Assembly (NCBI RefSeq): GCF_014651055.1
Contig: NZ_BMWD01000031.1
Coordinates: 1 to 64,000, forward strand
From: Streptomyces fructofermentans
GTDB taxonomy: Bacteria > Actinomycetota > Actinomycetes > Streptomycetales > Streptomycetaceae
DNA length: 64,000 nt
Direction of reading: 5' to 3'
Shown: piece after piece, positions 26,026 through 35,057 of the stretch
Numbering within the stretch: the stretch's first letter is position 1
Layout: every line of letters starts with the position of its first letter
Notes under the pieces: model-generated
Database searches by the model: none
What the model was told of the DNA's origin: nothing
Seen by the model: the letters and a program-made list of their open reading frames with translations, nothing else
Translations under genes and position numbers: made by a program

Positions 26026-26952
26026 ATGACGGACGAACTCCCCGGTGGACTCCCCGAACTGCGCGCCTCCGACGCCGACCGCGAACAGGTCGCCGAAGTC
26101 CTGAGGGACGCCCTCGCGGAGGGGCGTCTCGACATGGAGGAGTTCGAGGAGCGGCTGGAGGCGACCTACGCGGCGCGTACCTACAAGGCCCTGGAACCCA
26201 TCACCCGCGACCTGCCCGCGCCGGGTGTGAGCGCGCCCTCGCCTGCGGTGTCGATGGTCAAGCGCCCCGACGGCGGCCGGGGTTGGGCGGACCGGATCGT
26301 CGGCGGGGGCGACGGGACGTCCCAGTGGGGCATCGCCGTCATGTCGGGGTTCGAGCGCAAGGGGCGCTGGACCGCGCCCCGCCGCTTCAACGCGTTCGCC
26401 TTCTGGGGTGGCGGCGTCATCGACCTGCGCGAGGCAGACTTCGCCGCCGGCGAGGTCGTCGTCAACTGCGTCGCGATCATGGGCGGCATGAGCGTGGTCG
26501 TGCCGCCCGGTGTCGAGGTCGTCGTCCGCGGCTTCGGTCTGATGGGCGGCTTCGACCACCGCGAGGAGGGCGTCCCGGGCGACCCGGGCGCCCCGCGCGT
26601 CGTCGTGACCGGCTTCGCCTTCTGGGGCGGCGTCGGCGTCGAGCGCAAGGTGACCAGGGCCGAGCGGCTGCGCCAGAAGGAGGAGCGCCGCCTGGAGAAG
26701 GAGGACCGCCGCCGGGAGCGGCTGGAGCGCAGGGCCGCCCGCCGGCAGGAACTGGGAGCGGGCTCCGGTGCCAGGGACGACCTGGACGACTCCCTGGAGG
26801 AGGCCCGCTCGATCCACCGGGCCGCCATGGAGGGGCACCGGGACACGCACAGCGGGCGGCACGAGGAACTCCACGAGCGCCGCGGCGACGACCGCGAGGA
26901 GCGCCGCCGGGCGCGGCAGGACCGCCGCGAGGAGCGCCGCGACCGCGACTGA
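26026..26952 (+). CDS. DUF1707/LiaF-like protein with charged C-terminal helix
   Basis: A 308-residue soluble protein. Residues 8-62 are a DUF1707 domain (LRASDADREQVAEVLRDALAEGRLDMEEFEERLEATYAARTYKAL). Residues about 105-205 resemble the beta-helical C-terminal domain of LiaF/YvqF cell-wall stress proteins, with repeated AFWGGGVIDLREA, VAIMGGMSVVVPPGVEVVVRGFGLMGGF and AFWGGVGVERK. The last 90 residues are a highly charged Arg/Glu coiled coil. There is no transmembrane helix, unlike typical LiaF. It follows the ABC ATPase by ten bases, so it may sense or regulate envelope stress for that exporter. Confidence 0.85.
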   Translation: MTDELPGGLPELRASDADREQVAEVLRDALAEGRLDMEEFEERLEATYAARTYKALEPITRDLPAPGVSAPSPAVSMVKRPDGGRGWADRIVGGGDGTSQWGIAVMSGFERKGRWTAPRRFNAFAFWGGGVIDLREADFAAGEVVVNCVAIMGGMSVVVPPGVEVVVRGFGLMGGFDHREEGVPGDPGAPRVVVTGFAFWGGVGVERKVTRAERLRQKEERRLEKEDRRRERLERRAARRQELGAGSGARDDLDDSLEEARSIHRAAMEGHRDTHSGRHEELHERRGDDREERRRARQDRREERRDRD

Positions 26953-27060
26953 GCCCTTTCGGCCGGTCCCCGCCCGGGCCGCCGAGCAAGCGCCCGCCGC
27001 CGGATGCGCTCCCGTGCCGGGCCGCTACCGGTCCCGAGGTGGCCGGGTGGCTGAGTGACG

Positions 27061-27085
27061 GGACGACCGGGTGACCGGGTCGTCC
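27061..27085. terminator. Hairpin between the DUF1707 gene and the SGNH hydrolase
   Basis: An eight-base stem GGACGACC/GGTCGTCC (27061-27068 with 27078-27085) between convergent genes. Confidence 0.5.
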
Positions 27086-27137
27086 GGGGCGCGGACCCGG
27101 GCCCGCCGGTTCCCCGCCCCTCCCTCCCGACGGCGCG

Positions 27138-28460
27138 TCACAGCTCCGCCGGAGCCGCCCCCTTCAGGGAGTCCAGGTCGAAGACCTCCGCCATCCGCTC
27201 GTAGCCCTGGTCGCTCGGGTGCAGATGGTCGCCGGAGTCGTAGTGCGAGCGCAGCCGCCGCGGGTTGTACGGATCGCGCAGCGCCTCGTCGAAGTCGACG
27301 TAGGCGTCGTAGACCCGCCCCGAGCGGATGCGGGCGTTGACGGCCTGGCGGGTGTCCTCCAGGTGGGGGCGGTAGCCGCGATGGCCCTGGAAGGGCATCA
27401 GGGTGGCGCCCACGACCCGCAGCCCCCGGGCGTGCGCCTGCCGCGTCAGCTCGCGCAGCCCGGCGACGATCCTGTCCGGGTCCGTCTGGTTCGGCGTGCG
27501 GAGGATGTCGTTGACGCCGAGGACGACCACGACCGCCTTGACGTTGGTGCGGCCGAGCACGTCACGGCCGAAGCGGATCAGGCCGCTCGGGTTCTCCGCG
27601 GGGCGCCCGAGCCCGCTGGACAGGACGCGGTTGCCGCTGATGCCCTGGTTGACCACGCTGTAGCGCGGCCCGTCGCGGCTGTCGCGCAGCCGGTCGGAGA
27701 GGACGTCGGTCCAGCGCCGGTTCTCGCCGACGGTCGAGGTCACGCCGTCGGTGAGCGAGTCGCCGATCACGACGACCGAGCCGACCGACTCGTTGCTCAG
27801 CACGTCCACCGCGGTCAGGTAGCGCCAGTACGGCGTCTGCCCGGTGTACGGGGTGCCGGTGGGGTCCTCCGTACGGTCGCCCTCCGCCGTGTACGAGATC
27901 TGGCGCGCCTGCGGGTGGAAGGTGACCGGTCCCGACGGAATCGGCGAGTACGTCGTCACCAGCACGTCCGTGTCGTGCGGGATCGCCAGGCGCACGGCGT
28001 CGCTCGTCACCTGCCGGCCCGCGGGCACGACCACCGAGGTCCGGCCGCCGAACGTGAGGCGGCGCATGGTGCCCCCGGCCGCGGCCGCGCTGTTGGCGGT
28101 GGCCGCCACGGCGATCGAGGCGTGCGTGACGCTGAGCGGCTGCTGCCCGTAGAGGTTCGACAGGGTGACGCGGGCCGCGGTGCCTCCGACACCCGTGTGG
28201 ACCACGTTGCGGACCGAGCGGCCCGCCATGCCGTTCTCCTCCGTACCCGGTTCGGCTCCGGCCGGGGACGCCGACCAGGCGCCCACCCAGGTGCCCGCGG
28301 AGGCGGGGGCCGCCGGGTTGTGCTGGCCGCGGCCGCCGGCGACCGTGTTGCGCCGGTCGCCGCCCTCGTCCGCGGCGACGCCGAGGTATATGGCGGCTGA
28401 GATGACCACGACGACGGCGACGAGCGCGGCCAGCAAGGCATAACCGTGACGCTTGGTCAT
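27138..28460 (-). CDS. Secreted SGNH/GDSL-family hydrolase
   Basis: A 440-residue esterase/lipase-like enzyme exported or anchored through an N-terminal hydrophobic segment (about residues 7-30). An N-terminal beta-rich domain (about 55-220) precedes the SGNH domain. Block I is VVVIGDSLTDG, with Ser the nucleophile. Block II is NQGISGNRVL, block III VVVLGVNDI, and block V is DSGDHLHPSD with the catalytic Asp/His pair. This two-part layout is typical of actinobacterial secreted SGNH hydrolases. The natural ester substrate is unknown. The start at 28460 is preferred because it opens with MTKRHGY just before the hydrophobic segment. It is divergent from the DUF445 gene. Confidence 0.9.
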   Translation of the reverse strand: MTKRHGYALLAALVAVVVVISAAIYLGVAADEGGDRRNTVAGGRGQHNPAAPASAGTWVGAWSASPAGAEPGTEENGMAGRSVRNVVHTGVGGTAARVTLSNLYGQQPLSVTHASIAVAATANSAAAAGGTMRRLTFGGRTSVVVPAGRQVTSDAVRLAIPHDTDVLVTTYSPIPSGPVTFHPQARQISYTAEGDRTEDPTGTPYTGQTPYWRYLTAVDVLSNESVGSVVVIGDSLTDGVTSTVGENRRWTDVLSDRLRDSRDGPRYSVVNQGISGNRVLSSGLGRPAENPSGLIRFGRDVLGRTNVKAVVVVLGVNDILRTPNQTDPDRIVAGLRELTRQAHARGLRVVGATLMPFQGHRGYRPHLEDTRQAVNARIRSGRVYDAYVDFDEALRDPYNPRRLRSHYDSGDHLHPSDQGYERMAEVFDLDSLKGAAPAEL

Positions 28461-28597
28461 GCGGTGCGTGTCTCCTAGGGCAGCGGGGAGCACGGGGGCT
28501 CCGATGTGATCACCCCATGATGGGGCATGACACGGAAGGAGGCCGACAGGACCGCCATTGCCCCCACAGATCTCCCCCGCGGGTACAGACGCCGGGA

Positions 28598-28619
28598 ACT
28601 CCTGTTCCGTTCCAGGAGT
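28598..28619. promoter_or_regulatory. Inverted repeat upstream of the DUF445 gene
   Basis: The arms ACTCCTG and CAGGAGT are separated by eight bases in the divergent promoter region. It is a possible operator, with no known matching regulator. Confidence 0.3.
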
Positions 28620-28668
28620 CGGTCAGGTTGGGACAATGGGTATGGGGGACTGGGAACGGGTGGAGTGG

Positions 28669-30036
28669 ATGGAACGCACGAAAGAGGACGAAACCGACCC
28701 CGGGGGCAGGCATGCCCGGCCCGGAGGTGTGGCCAACCCCACGGCGGCCGGCCGCGCCCCGGGCAACCGGGCGATGGGCGCGTTCAGCGCGGCCGACGAG
28801 GAGAAGTTCCGCGGCGTCCGCAGGATGAAGCTCACGGCCACCGGCCTGCTGCTGGCGGTCGCCGTCGTCTACGTGCTCGCCACATGGGCGGGCAACTCCG
28901 GCGCGGGCGCGTGGACGGGGTACGTCGCGGCGGCCGCCGAGGCGGGCATGGTCGGCGCGCTCGCCGACTGGTTCGCCGTCACCGCGCTGTTCCGCCGCCC
29001 GCTCGGCCTGCCGATCCCGCACACGGCGATCATCCCGACCAAGAAGGACCAGCTAGGCGTCTCCCTGGGCGAGTTCGTCGGGGAGAACTTCCTCTCCGGG
29101 GCGGTGGTGCGGCAGCGGCTGCGCTCGGTCGGCATCGGCAGCCGGCTCGGCGCGTGGCTCGCCCGTCCGGAGCACGCCGACCGGGTGACGGCCGAACTGG
29201 CGACCGCGCTGCGGGGAGCCCTCGCCGTGCTGCGCGACTCCGACGTCCAGGCCGTCGTGGGCGAGGCCATCAACCGGCGGGCCGACGCCCAGGAGATCGC
29301 CCCCGGCATCGGCAAGATGCTGGAGAGGGTCGTCGCGGACGGCGGCCACCGCAGGGTCGTCGACCTGGTCTGCGTACGCGCCCACGACTGGCTCGTCCTC
29401 CACAACGACCAGGTGATGGACGCCGTGCAGGGCGGCGCCCCGGGCTGGACCCCGCGGTTCGTCGACAAGCGGGTCGGCGAACGGGTCTACAAGGAACTGC
29501 TGCGCTTCGTCACCGAGATGCGCGACATGCCCGGGCATCCGGCCAGGGGCGCCCTCGACCGCTTCCTCACCGACTTCGCCTCCGACCTCCAGTCGGACAC
29601 GGACACCCGCGCCCGCGTGGAGAACCTCAAGCGCGAGGTCCTCGGCCGCGGCGAGGTCCAGGACCTGATCGCCTCCGCCTGGTCCTCCGTACGGCAGATG
29701 ATCGTGGCCGCCGCCGAGGACGAGCTGAGCGAACTGCGGCTGCGCGTGCGCGCCTCCCTGCTCTCGCTCGGCGCGCGGACGGCGACGGACCCGAAGCTGC
29801 AGGCCAAGATCGACGGCTGGGTGGAGGGCGCCGCGGTGTACGTCGTGACGACCTACCGCGACGAGATCACCTCCCTCATCACGGACACGGTCGCGGGCTG
29901 GGACGCCGAGCACACCTCCCGGAAGATCGAGGCCCACATCGGGCGTGACCTGCAGTTCATCCGGATCAACGGCACGGTGGTCGGCTCGCTCGCGGGCCTG
30001 GCGATCCACACGGTCTCGCGGGCGCTGGGCGGCTGA
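28669..30036 (+). CDS. DUF445 family membrane protein
   Basis: A 455-residue protein of the DUF445 family. Two hydrophobic helices near the N-terminus (about 50-68 and 78-98) are followed by the conserved DWFAVTALFRRPLGLPIPHTAIIPTKKDQLG block. A long helical domain then ends in a C-terminal helix INGTVVGSLAGLAIHTVS. The family function is unknown; it is a membrane protein with a large coiled-coil-like cytoplasmic part. The start is uncertain: ATG 28636 and 28642 are also in frame, but 28669 follows GGGTGGAG at good distance. Confidence 0.85.
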   Translation: MERTKEDETDPGGRHARPGGVANPTAAGRAPGNRAMGAFSAADEEKFRGVRRMKLTATGLLLAVAVVYVLATWAGNSGAGAWTGYVAAAAEAGMVGALADWFAVTALFRRPLGLPIPHTAIIPTKKDQLGVSLGEFVGENFLSGAVVRQRLRSVGIGSRLGAWLARPEHADRVTAELATALRGALAVLRDSDVQAVVGEAINRRADAQEIAPGIGKMLERVVADGGHRRVVDLVCVRAHDWLVLHNDQVMDAVQGGAPGWTPRFVDKRVGERVYKELLRFVTEMRDMPGHPARGALDRFLTDFASDLQSDTDTRARVENLKREVLGRGEVQDLIASAWSSVRQMIVAAAEDELSELRLRVRASLLSLGARTATDPKLQAKIDGWVEGAAVYVVTTYRDEITSLITDTVAGWDAEHTSRKIEAHIGRDLQFIRINGTVVGSLAGLAIHTVSRALGG

Positions 30037-30189
30037 GCCGGCCCGGACGGGCGGGGCGTCCGGGCCGGCCCGGACGCACGGCGGTGCCATCCGGCCGTGC
30101 GGCGGTACGGTGCGCCCGCGTGGCGGTGCCGGCCGTCCTGCCGCGAGGGCCGGACGGGCGTGGCGGGGGGCCGGACGGCCGGACCCCGC

Positions 30190-30560
30190 GGCCGGCGGAA
30201 GCAGCGGCCCGCTCATCCTCGCGGAGCTGACCGGCACCGGCCGGGTCGGCGACACGGCGCTCGCCTTCCGGATCGGCGCGGCGCCGATGTGCGCGGCGGG
30301 GCTGGTCGCGGCGTTCCTCGCGGTGCGGGCGGAGCAGCGCTCGCTGGAGGACATCGCGGCCCCCCTCTCCACGGTCGCCCCGGGCGCGGCGGACCCGAAG
30401 GCCGCCCCGGGTGCGAAGGGCATCCCTGGCGCCCCGGGTACCCCGGGCACCCCGGGCACCCCGGGCACCCCGGGCGCGGTGGGCGCGGTGGGCGCGGTGG
30501 GTGCGGTGGGGTGGGCTCAAAGGGCGAGGCTTCCGGGAGCGCCGACCGCGGGAACTGAGT
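30190..30560 (+). pseudogene. Probable remnant of an MFS transporter C-terminus with Gly-X-Y repeats
   Basis: In one frame this spacer encodes PLILAELTGTGRVGDTALAF, then a helix-like RIGAAPMCAAGLVAAFLAVRAEQ and SLEDIAAPL. This looks like the last helix and tail of a DHA2-type drug transporter. No start codon, ribosome site or upstream helices exist, so it is a fragment. It runs into tandem GGGCACCCC and GGGCGCGGT nine-base repeats (30432-30515) coding collagen-like Gly-Thr-Pro/Gly-Ala-Val triplets. The frame continues without stop into the next gene. Confidence 0.45.
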
Positions 30561-30607
30561 ATCCGTACTCTGTCGGGCGGGTGTGCGGACACGGAACTCT
30601 CGTTCCC

Positions 30608-31090
30608 ATGACCGAGAAGCTGCTGGGCCCTCTGTCGAAGCGTCCCTGGACGGAACGCTGGCTGACCCGCCTGCTGGGCGCCGCCCTGTCCTCGGCGGCG
30701 TACCTCCTCTGCGTTCCCGGAGATCTGCGCACCCGTCCCGCGTCGTCCGGCACGAGTGCCGCGCCGCCCCCGGTGTCCGTCGCGGGCGTGGTGGTCCTGG
30801 CCGTCTGCCTGCTCCTGCTGGCGGTGTACTTCGGCCGCCGCGACGCGCTCGCCTGGCCCCTCCTGCTGGTGGCGGGACCGCCGGCCACGCTCATGTACGC
30901 CGCCTTCCACCGGCACCCGGAGCCGCCCGACGCGGCGCTGTGGCCGCTGGCATGGGCCTTCGCCACGCTCGTGGTCGGGGCGGGCGTGCTCGTCGCCACC
31001 TCGGTGGCGCGGCGGTTCAGGCAGGATGCGGGGGAGCCGGTGGACGGGCTGACGTACACCGCCGTCCGTGAGGAGTGTGGAGCCCCGTGA
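30608..31090 (+). CDS. Small multi-pass membrane protein
   Basis: A 160-residue protein starting MTEKLLGPL with about four hydrophobic segments (near 21-33, 58-75, 81-97 and 110-131). I recognise no family. Its last codons overlap the GTG start of the VOC gene (GTGA at 31087-31090), so the two are translationally coupled. It ends in a short polar tail. Confidence 0.65.
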   Translation: MTEKLLGPLSKRPWTERWLTRLLGAALSSAAYLLCVPGDLRTRPASSGTSAAPPPVSVAGVVVLAVCLLLLAVYFGRRDALAWPLLLVAGPPATLMYAAFHRHPEPPDAALWPLAWAFATLVVGAGVLVATSVARRFRQDAGEPVDGLTYTAVREECGAP

Positions 31091-31446
31091 GTGTCCGCAG
31101 AGTGGTCCCCGACATCCACGCCGACTCCGCCGAGTCGATGGCCCGCAGCCGTGACTTCTACGGGCTGATGGGCCTCGAGGAGGTCATGCACCAGGGCTGG
31201 GTGATGACCCTGGCCTCCCCGTCGAACCCCACGGCCCAGATCAGCTTCCTCACCGAGGAGCGCACCGCCCCCGTCGTCCCCGACCTGAGCGTCGAGGTGG
31301 AGGACGTCGACGCCGTGTACGCGGACGTGGTCGCGTCGGGCGCCGAGATCCTGCGCGAGCTGCGGGACGAGGAGTGGGGCGTACGGCGCTTCTTCGTGCG
31401 GGACCCGAACGGGCGGGTGGTGAACGTGCTCGGGCACCGGCCGTGA
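31087..31446 (+). CDS. VOC-family (glyoxalase/bleomycin resistance-like) protein
   Basis: A 119-residue protein of the vicinal-oxygen-chelate fold. It has paired beta-alpha-beta-beta-beta halves: VVPDIHADSAESMARSRDFYGLMGLEE at the start and SVEVEDVDAVYADVVASGAEILRELRDEEWGVRRFFVRDPNGRVVNVLGH at the end. The metal-binding set is incomplete by eye, so it may bind rather than transform a ligand. It starts at GTG overlapping the preceding membrane-protein gene by four bases. Confidence 0.88.
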   Translation: MSVRRVVPDIHADSAESMARSRDFYGLMGLEEVMHQGWVMTLASPSNPTAQISFLTEERTAPVVPDLSVEVEDVDAVYADVVASGAEILRELRDEEWGVRRFFVRDPNGRVVNVLGHRP

Positions 31447-31452
31447 GGCGGG

Positions 31453-32079
31453 TCAGGCACCCGTCGTGGAACCCGGGCGGACGATCATGAGGACCGTGAC
31501 CGTCGCCCAGAGCAGGTTGAAGATCCCGGTGAACATGGCGAGCCGGACGGTGGCCCGGGGACCGGCGGCGACGGCCGCGGTGTCCGGCGAGTCCATCGAG
31601 CCCGCTGTGCCGGTGGCGGTGCGCGTGTCCGGGGCGGCCGTGTCGGTGGCTGCGCCTGTGCCCGGGACGGCGGTGGCGGTGGGGGCGTCCGGGCCGCCTG
31701 CGGCCGTGCCGGCGTGCGAGGCGGCTCCGGGCCCCGCGCCGTCGACCGCGTCGAGAAGCGCCTCCTGACGCGGCAGGACCAGCGCCAGGAGTACCGCGGC
31801 CGCGCACGTGGTCAGCACGATCGACACGATGAGCCAGGCGTCGCCGAGGACGCCCATGCTCTGGGCCGTGGCGAACCCGAGCACGGGCACACCGACGCCG
31901 ATGCCCGCGTAGACCCGGCAGATCCGGTGCAGCAGGCGCACGGTCTCCGCGGCCCGTGGGTCTCCCGGATCGGCCAGGGCGCGGCGCGCCGCGGGCGGGA
32001 ACATGCTGGCCGCCACCGTGACGGGCCCGATGGCGACGATCGCGACGAGGACGTGGAGGGCGAGGAGAAACTTGGTCAC
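31453..32079 (-). CDS. DUF2269-like integral membrane protein
   Basis: A 208-residue membrane protein. Helices are at about 3-25, 56-73 and 80-100 with a last one at 180-200. A 60-residue Ala/Thr/Gly/Asp-rich loop (115-175) between helices 3 and 4 is low complexity and unusual for the family. The opening KFLLALHVLVAIVAIGPVTVAASMF resembles DUF2269 proteins. Function is unknown. It is convergent with the VOC gene, seven bases apart. Confidence 0.7.
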   Translation of the reverse strand: MTKFLLALHVLVAIVAIGPVTVAASMFPPAARRALADPGDPRAAETVRLLHRICRVYAGIGVGVPVLGFATAQSMGVLGDAWLIVSIVLTTCAAAVLLALVLPRQEALLDAVDGAGPGAASHAGTAAGGPDAPTATAVPGTGAATDTAAPDTRTATGTAGSMDSPDTAAVAAGPRATVRLAMFTGIFNLLWATVTVLMIVRPGSTTGA

Positions 32080-32297
32080 CCGGGGACCGTAGGCGGCGGG
32101 CGGGACCTCGCGGAAGTGGCGCTACTGCCAGGGTTCAACGGATTCTCGCCACGGCCCCGCAGACACCCCCGCAACCCCCCGCACCCCCTCGACACGCGGC
32201 CGACACGCCGCCGCCGCACCCCGCCCGCCCCGGCAGGAACGGGCAGGACCGGGCCGTACGGGTTGGCGGGAACCCGTGGCCTGCCTAGTCTTTCGCC

Positions 32298-33251
32298 ATG
32301 CACACCGTGGCCGTACTGGCGCTCGACCAGGTCATCCCGTTCGACCTCTCCGCCCCGATCGACACCTTCGGCTGGGCACGGCTGCCGGACGGCCGGGCGC
32401 CCTACCGGATCAAGGTCTGCTCGGTGGCCGGCGAGGTGGCGGCGGGCGCGTTCACCGTGCGGGCGCCGCACGGCCTGGAGGCGCTGGCCGAGGCGGACAC
32501 GATCATCGTGCCGGGGACGGCCGAGCCGACCCTCCCGTTGCCGCCCGGTGTGGCCGAGGCCCTGCGCTCGGCCGCCGCGAGCGGCACCCGGATCGCCTCG
32601 ATCTGCGTCGGCGCGTTCCTCCTCGCCGCCACCGGGCTGCTGGACGGGCGCCGGGCCACCACGCACTGGATCGCCGCGGCCGACCTGGCGGCACTGCACC
32701 CCGCGGTGAGCGTCGACCCGAACGTCCTCTACGTCGACAACGGCCAGTTCCTCACCTCGGCCGGCGCCGCCGCGGCGATGGACATGTGTCTGCACATGAT
32801 CCGCAGGGACTACGGCTCGGCGGTCGCCGCGCACGCGGCCCGGATGTGCGTCATGCCCCTCGAACGGGAGGGCGGGCAGGCCCAGTTCATCGTCCACGCC
32901 CAGCCCCCGGCCCCGGTCGGCGCGACGATGGAGCCCCTGCTGGTCTGGCTGGAGGAGAACGCCGGGCGCGATCTGACGCTGGAGGACATCGCCGCCCGGG
33001 CGGGCACCAGCGCCCGTACCCTCAACCGCCGTTTCCGCGAGCAGACCGGTACGACCCCGCTGCAGTGGCTGCACCGGGCGCGGGTGCGCCGGGCGCAGCA
33101 CCTCCTGGAGTCCACGTCCCATTCCGTGGAACGCATCGCGGCCCAGGCGGGGTTCGGCTCGCCGACGGCCTTCCGGGACCGGTTCAGGAGGGTGGTCGGG
33201 ACGAGCCCGCAGGCCTACCGGAAGGCGTTCCGGGGAGCCCCGGCGGCCTAG
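32298..33251 (+). CDS. GlxA-family AraC-type transcriptional regulator
   Basis: A 317-residue regulator. The N-terminal DJ-1/PfpI-like domain (residues 1-190) includes VAVLALDQVIPFDLSAPIDTFG and the elbow ASICVGAFLLAATGLLDGR with a Cys at the usual nucleophile position. The C-terminal double helix-turn-helix of the AraC family includes LTLEDIAARAGTSARTLNRRFREQTGTTPLQWLHRARVRRAQHLLEST and IAAQAGFGSPTAFRDRFRRVVGTSPQAYRKAF. It is related to GlxA and ChoC-like regulators. Targets are unknown and no obvious operon partner lies downstream. Confidence 0.93.
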   Translation: MHTVAVLALDQVIPFDLSAPIDTFGWARLPDGRAPYRIKVCSVAGEVAAGAFTVRAPHGLEALAEADTIIVPGTAEPTLPLPPGVAEALRSAAASGTRIASICVGAFLLAATGLLDGRRATTHWIAAADLAALHPAVSVDPNVLYVDNGQFLTSAGAAAAMDMCLHMIRRDYGSAVAAHAARMCVMPLEREGGQAQFIVHAQPPAPVGATMEPLLVWLEENAGRDLTLEDIAARAGTSARTLNRRFREQTGTTPLQWLHRARVRRAQHLLESTSHSVERIAAQAGFGSPTAFRDRFRRVVGTSPQAYRKAFRGAPAA

Positions 33252-33406
33252 GACCTGCCCTCGGGGGTTCGATGGCGCTCCGGCGGCCGGGGTTCCGCGG
33301 CAGGCGTGGTTCCGCGGCCGGTGGTACCCGGCGGTCCCCACGGGCGTCCAGGGGCCCTCCGGGGTGCCCGCCGCGGAGAGTCGCGCGGACCGACCCGGGC
33401 GCGCTG

Positions 33407-33709
33407 TCAGCCGCGCCGGTCGGCGACCGCCCACGACGCCAGGGCCACGGCTCCGGCCACGCCGAAGACCGCGGGCCACGCCCCGACCTTCTTGGCGAGC
33501 GGGTGGGACCCGGCGAAGGCGGCGACGTACGTGGCGGTCAGCGCGCCGGCGGCCAGTCCGCCCGCCTGCTGCCGCCACTGGTTCGCGGCCGTGGCGCCCG
33601 CCACGGCGAGCACCACACCGCCGAGCTGGCGCTTCCTGGTCCAACGGGCGACCCCGTACCCGCCGATGAGCCCGCCGGCGGCCACCGCCGCGGCCGGTAC
33701 CTTCGCCAT
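33407..33709 (-). CDS. Small membrane protein, unknown family
   Basis: A 100-residue Ala/Gly/Val-rich protein starting MAKVPAAAVAAGG with three hydrophobic segments (about 5-19, 30-45 and 56-70, plus 78-95). It resembles the small glycine-zipper-like membrane proteins common in Streptomyces, but I recognise no defined family. The ribosome site GGGAGGC precedes the start. It lies between the AraC gene and an unknown 241-residue gene on the same strand. Confidence 0.65.
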   Translation of the reverse strand: MAKVPAAAVAAGGLIGGYGVARWTRKRQLGGVVLAVAGATAANQWRQQAGGLAAGALTATYVAAFAGSHPLAKKVGAWPAVFGVAGAVALASWAVADRRG

Positions 33710-33842
33710 CACTGCCTCCCGGTGCTGTGTTCCGGCGCTGCGTTCGCCGATCCGACCGAGGCTAACGCGCGCGTGCGGACGCCCGCGCACCACCCTGGCG
33801 CCGGCACCCTCGCGACGCCCGCCCGGGGCGCGGTCGTGCGGG

Positions 33843-34568
33843 TCAGGGCGCGGTGTCCATGGCCAGCCAGGTGCGCCAGACGTGGCGCGTGTTCGGCAGT
33901 TCGGGGCGGTCGAGGAGCCACAGCACATAGCCGGCGTGCAGCCGGGCCCACGGGTCATCGGACCGCCGGGCGCGGTCGAGGCGCCCGCGCAGGTCGTCCC
34001 CGTCGACGGCCCGGGCGGCGCTCACGTACACGCGGTCCTTGCAGCGGTGGGCGCGCTTGACGACGATCTCGATCAGGTCGATCAGCTTGTCCCTGACCAG
34101 CGGGTCCCGCACCACGGACGGCGCGGCCAGGTCGCGTACGAGTGCCTCCTTGGTCCCCCAGGCCTTGGCGTGCAGGGTCCACTCCGCCGGGTAGCGGGCC
34201 TCCCACTCCAGGAAGAGCAGCGCGTACGGCAGCCCCGCCCACGCGGCCGTGCCCCCGTCGCCCCGCCGCCCGCCGTCCCACAAGGCGTCCGGCAGCACGA
34301 GGGCCTTGAGCCGGTCGCACTCCTCGCGTGCGCGCCGGAAGCCGGGCTCGCGCCAGTGCGCCGCGGAGTCCAGGCCCAGGGCCCTCGCGGCGTGCCAGGC
34401 GTCACTGGCCCGGGCCTGCGCCTCGTCGGCGACCTTCCGTCCGGAGTCCAGGCGCCGGAGCGCGGCCGCCCGTTCGTCGGGGTCGTCCGATATCAGCCCG
34501 TACGCCCAGCCCAGTCGCTCGTCCCACGAAGGGGTACCGTCCCCGGCCGCACCCGCCACCTCTCCCAT
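33843..34568 (-). CDS. Hypothetical cytoplasmic protein
   Basis: A 241-residue soluble protein rich in Arg, Trp and Asp. I chose ATG 34568 (MGEVAGAAGDG) because upstream in-frame sequence crosses the divergent promoter and antisense DUF1876 gene. Visible segments are PSWDERLGWAYGLISDDPDERAAALRRLDSG and a Trp-rich middle (LPYALLFLEWEARYPAEWTL). The C-terminal helices include LVRDKLIDLIEIVVKRAHRC. No known domain is recognised. It is divergent from the DUF1876 gene. Confidence 0.65.
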   Translation of the reverse strand: MGEVAGAAGDGTPSWDERLGWAYGLISDDPDERAAALRRLDSGRKVADEAQARASDAWHAARALGLDSAAHWREPGFRRAREECDRLKALVLPDALWDGGRRGDGGTAAWAGLPYALLFLEWEARYPAEWTLHAKAWGTKEALVRDLAAPSVVRDPLVRDKLIDLIEIVVKRAHRCKDRVYVSAARAVDGDDLRGRLDRARRSDDPWARLHAGYVLWLLDRPELPNTRHVWRTWLAMDTAP

Positions 34569-34691
34569 GGGCCCGATGATCTCCGAAGCGGGCGGGCGGG
34601 TCGAGGGTGATCCTTCCTCCGGGGCCCGGAAGGTGTGCGACGGCACCGGAACAGGCGCACTCTGGAATGAGCACTTCCGGAGGTGATCGTG

Positions 34692-34964
34692 ATGATGAAG
34701 ACCACTGTCGGATGGCATGTGGAACTGGAATTCGAGGAGGACGAGCACCGCACGCGTGCGGCCGCCCTCGTACGGCTCCCCGACGGGAGCGAGGTCAGGG
34801 CCCACGGCTACGCCAGCCGCCACCCCTCCGATTCGAACCAGCCCCGGGTGGGCGAGGAGGTGGCCGGAGCCCGAGCCCTCAACGAACTGGCGATGACGCT
34901 CCTGACCAAGGCCCACGACGAGATCGACGAGGCCTCGGGAAGGCGGTCGCATCCGCTGGCGTGA
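34692..34964 (+). CDS. DUF1876 (dsRBD-like) protein
   Basis: A 90-residue actinobacterial DUF1876 protein. The family adopts a dsRBD-like alpha/beta fold of unknown function. Visible features are the opening KTTVGWHVELEFEEDEHRTRAAALVRLPDGSEVRAHGYASRHP and the final helix ELAMTLLTKAHDEIDEAS. The start at 34692 follows a strong GGAGG at 34679-34683. An upstream GTG at 34683 overlaps that site and is rejected. Confidence 0.88.
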   Translation: MMKTTVGWHVELEFEEDEHRTRAAALVRLPDGSEVRAHGYASRHPSDSNQPRVGEEVAGARALNELAMTLLTKAHDEIDEASGRRSHPLA

Positions 34965-35057
34965 CGGAGGCGGACGCCACCGGCCGTAGGGCGCCGCAAG
35001 GGTCGTGCCGTACCGCGTCCGCGCCTGCTCAAGCGAGTCCCGCTTCGGCGGAGGACG

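Noticed and set aside
30608..31090. Start of the small membrane protein placed far upstream in the open frame
   Set aside because: The upstream frame holds a transporter fragment and repeats with no start or ribosome site; ATG 30608 opens a sensible protein.
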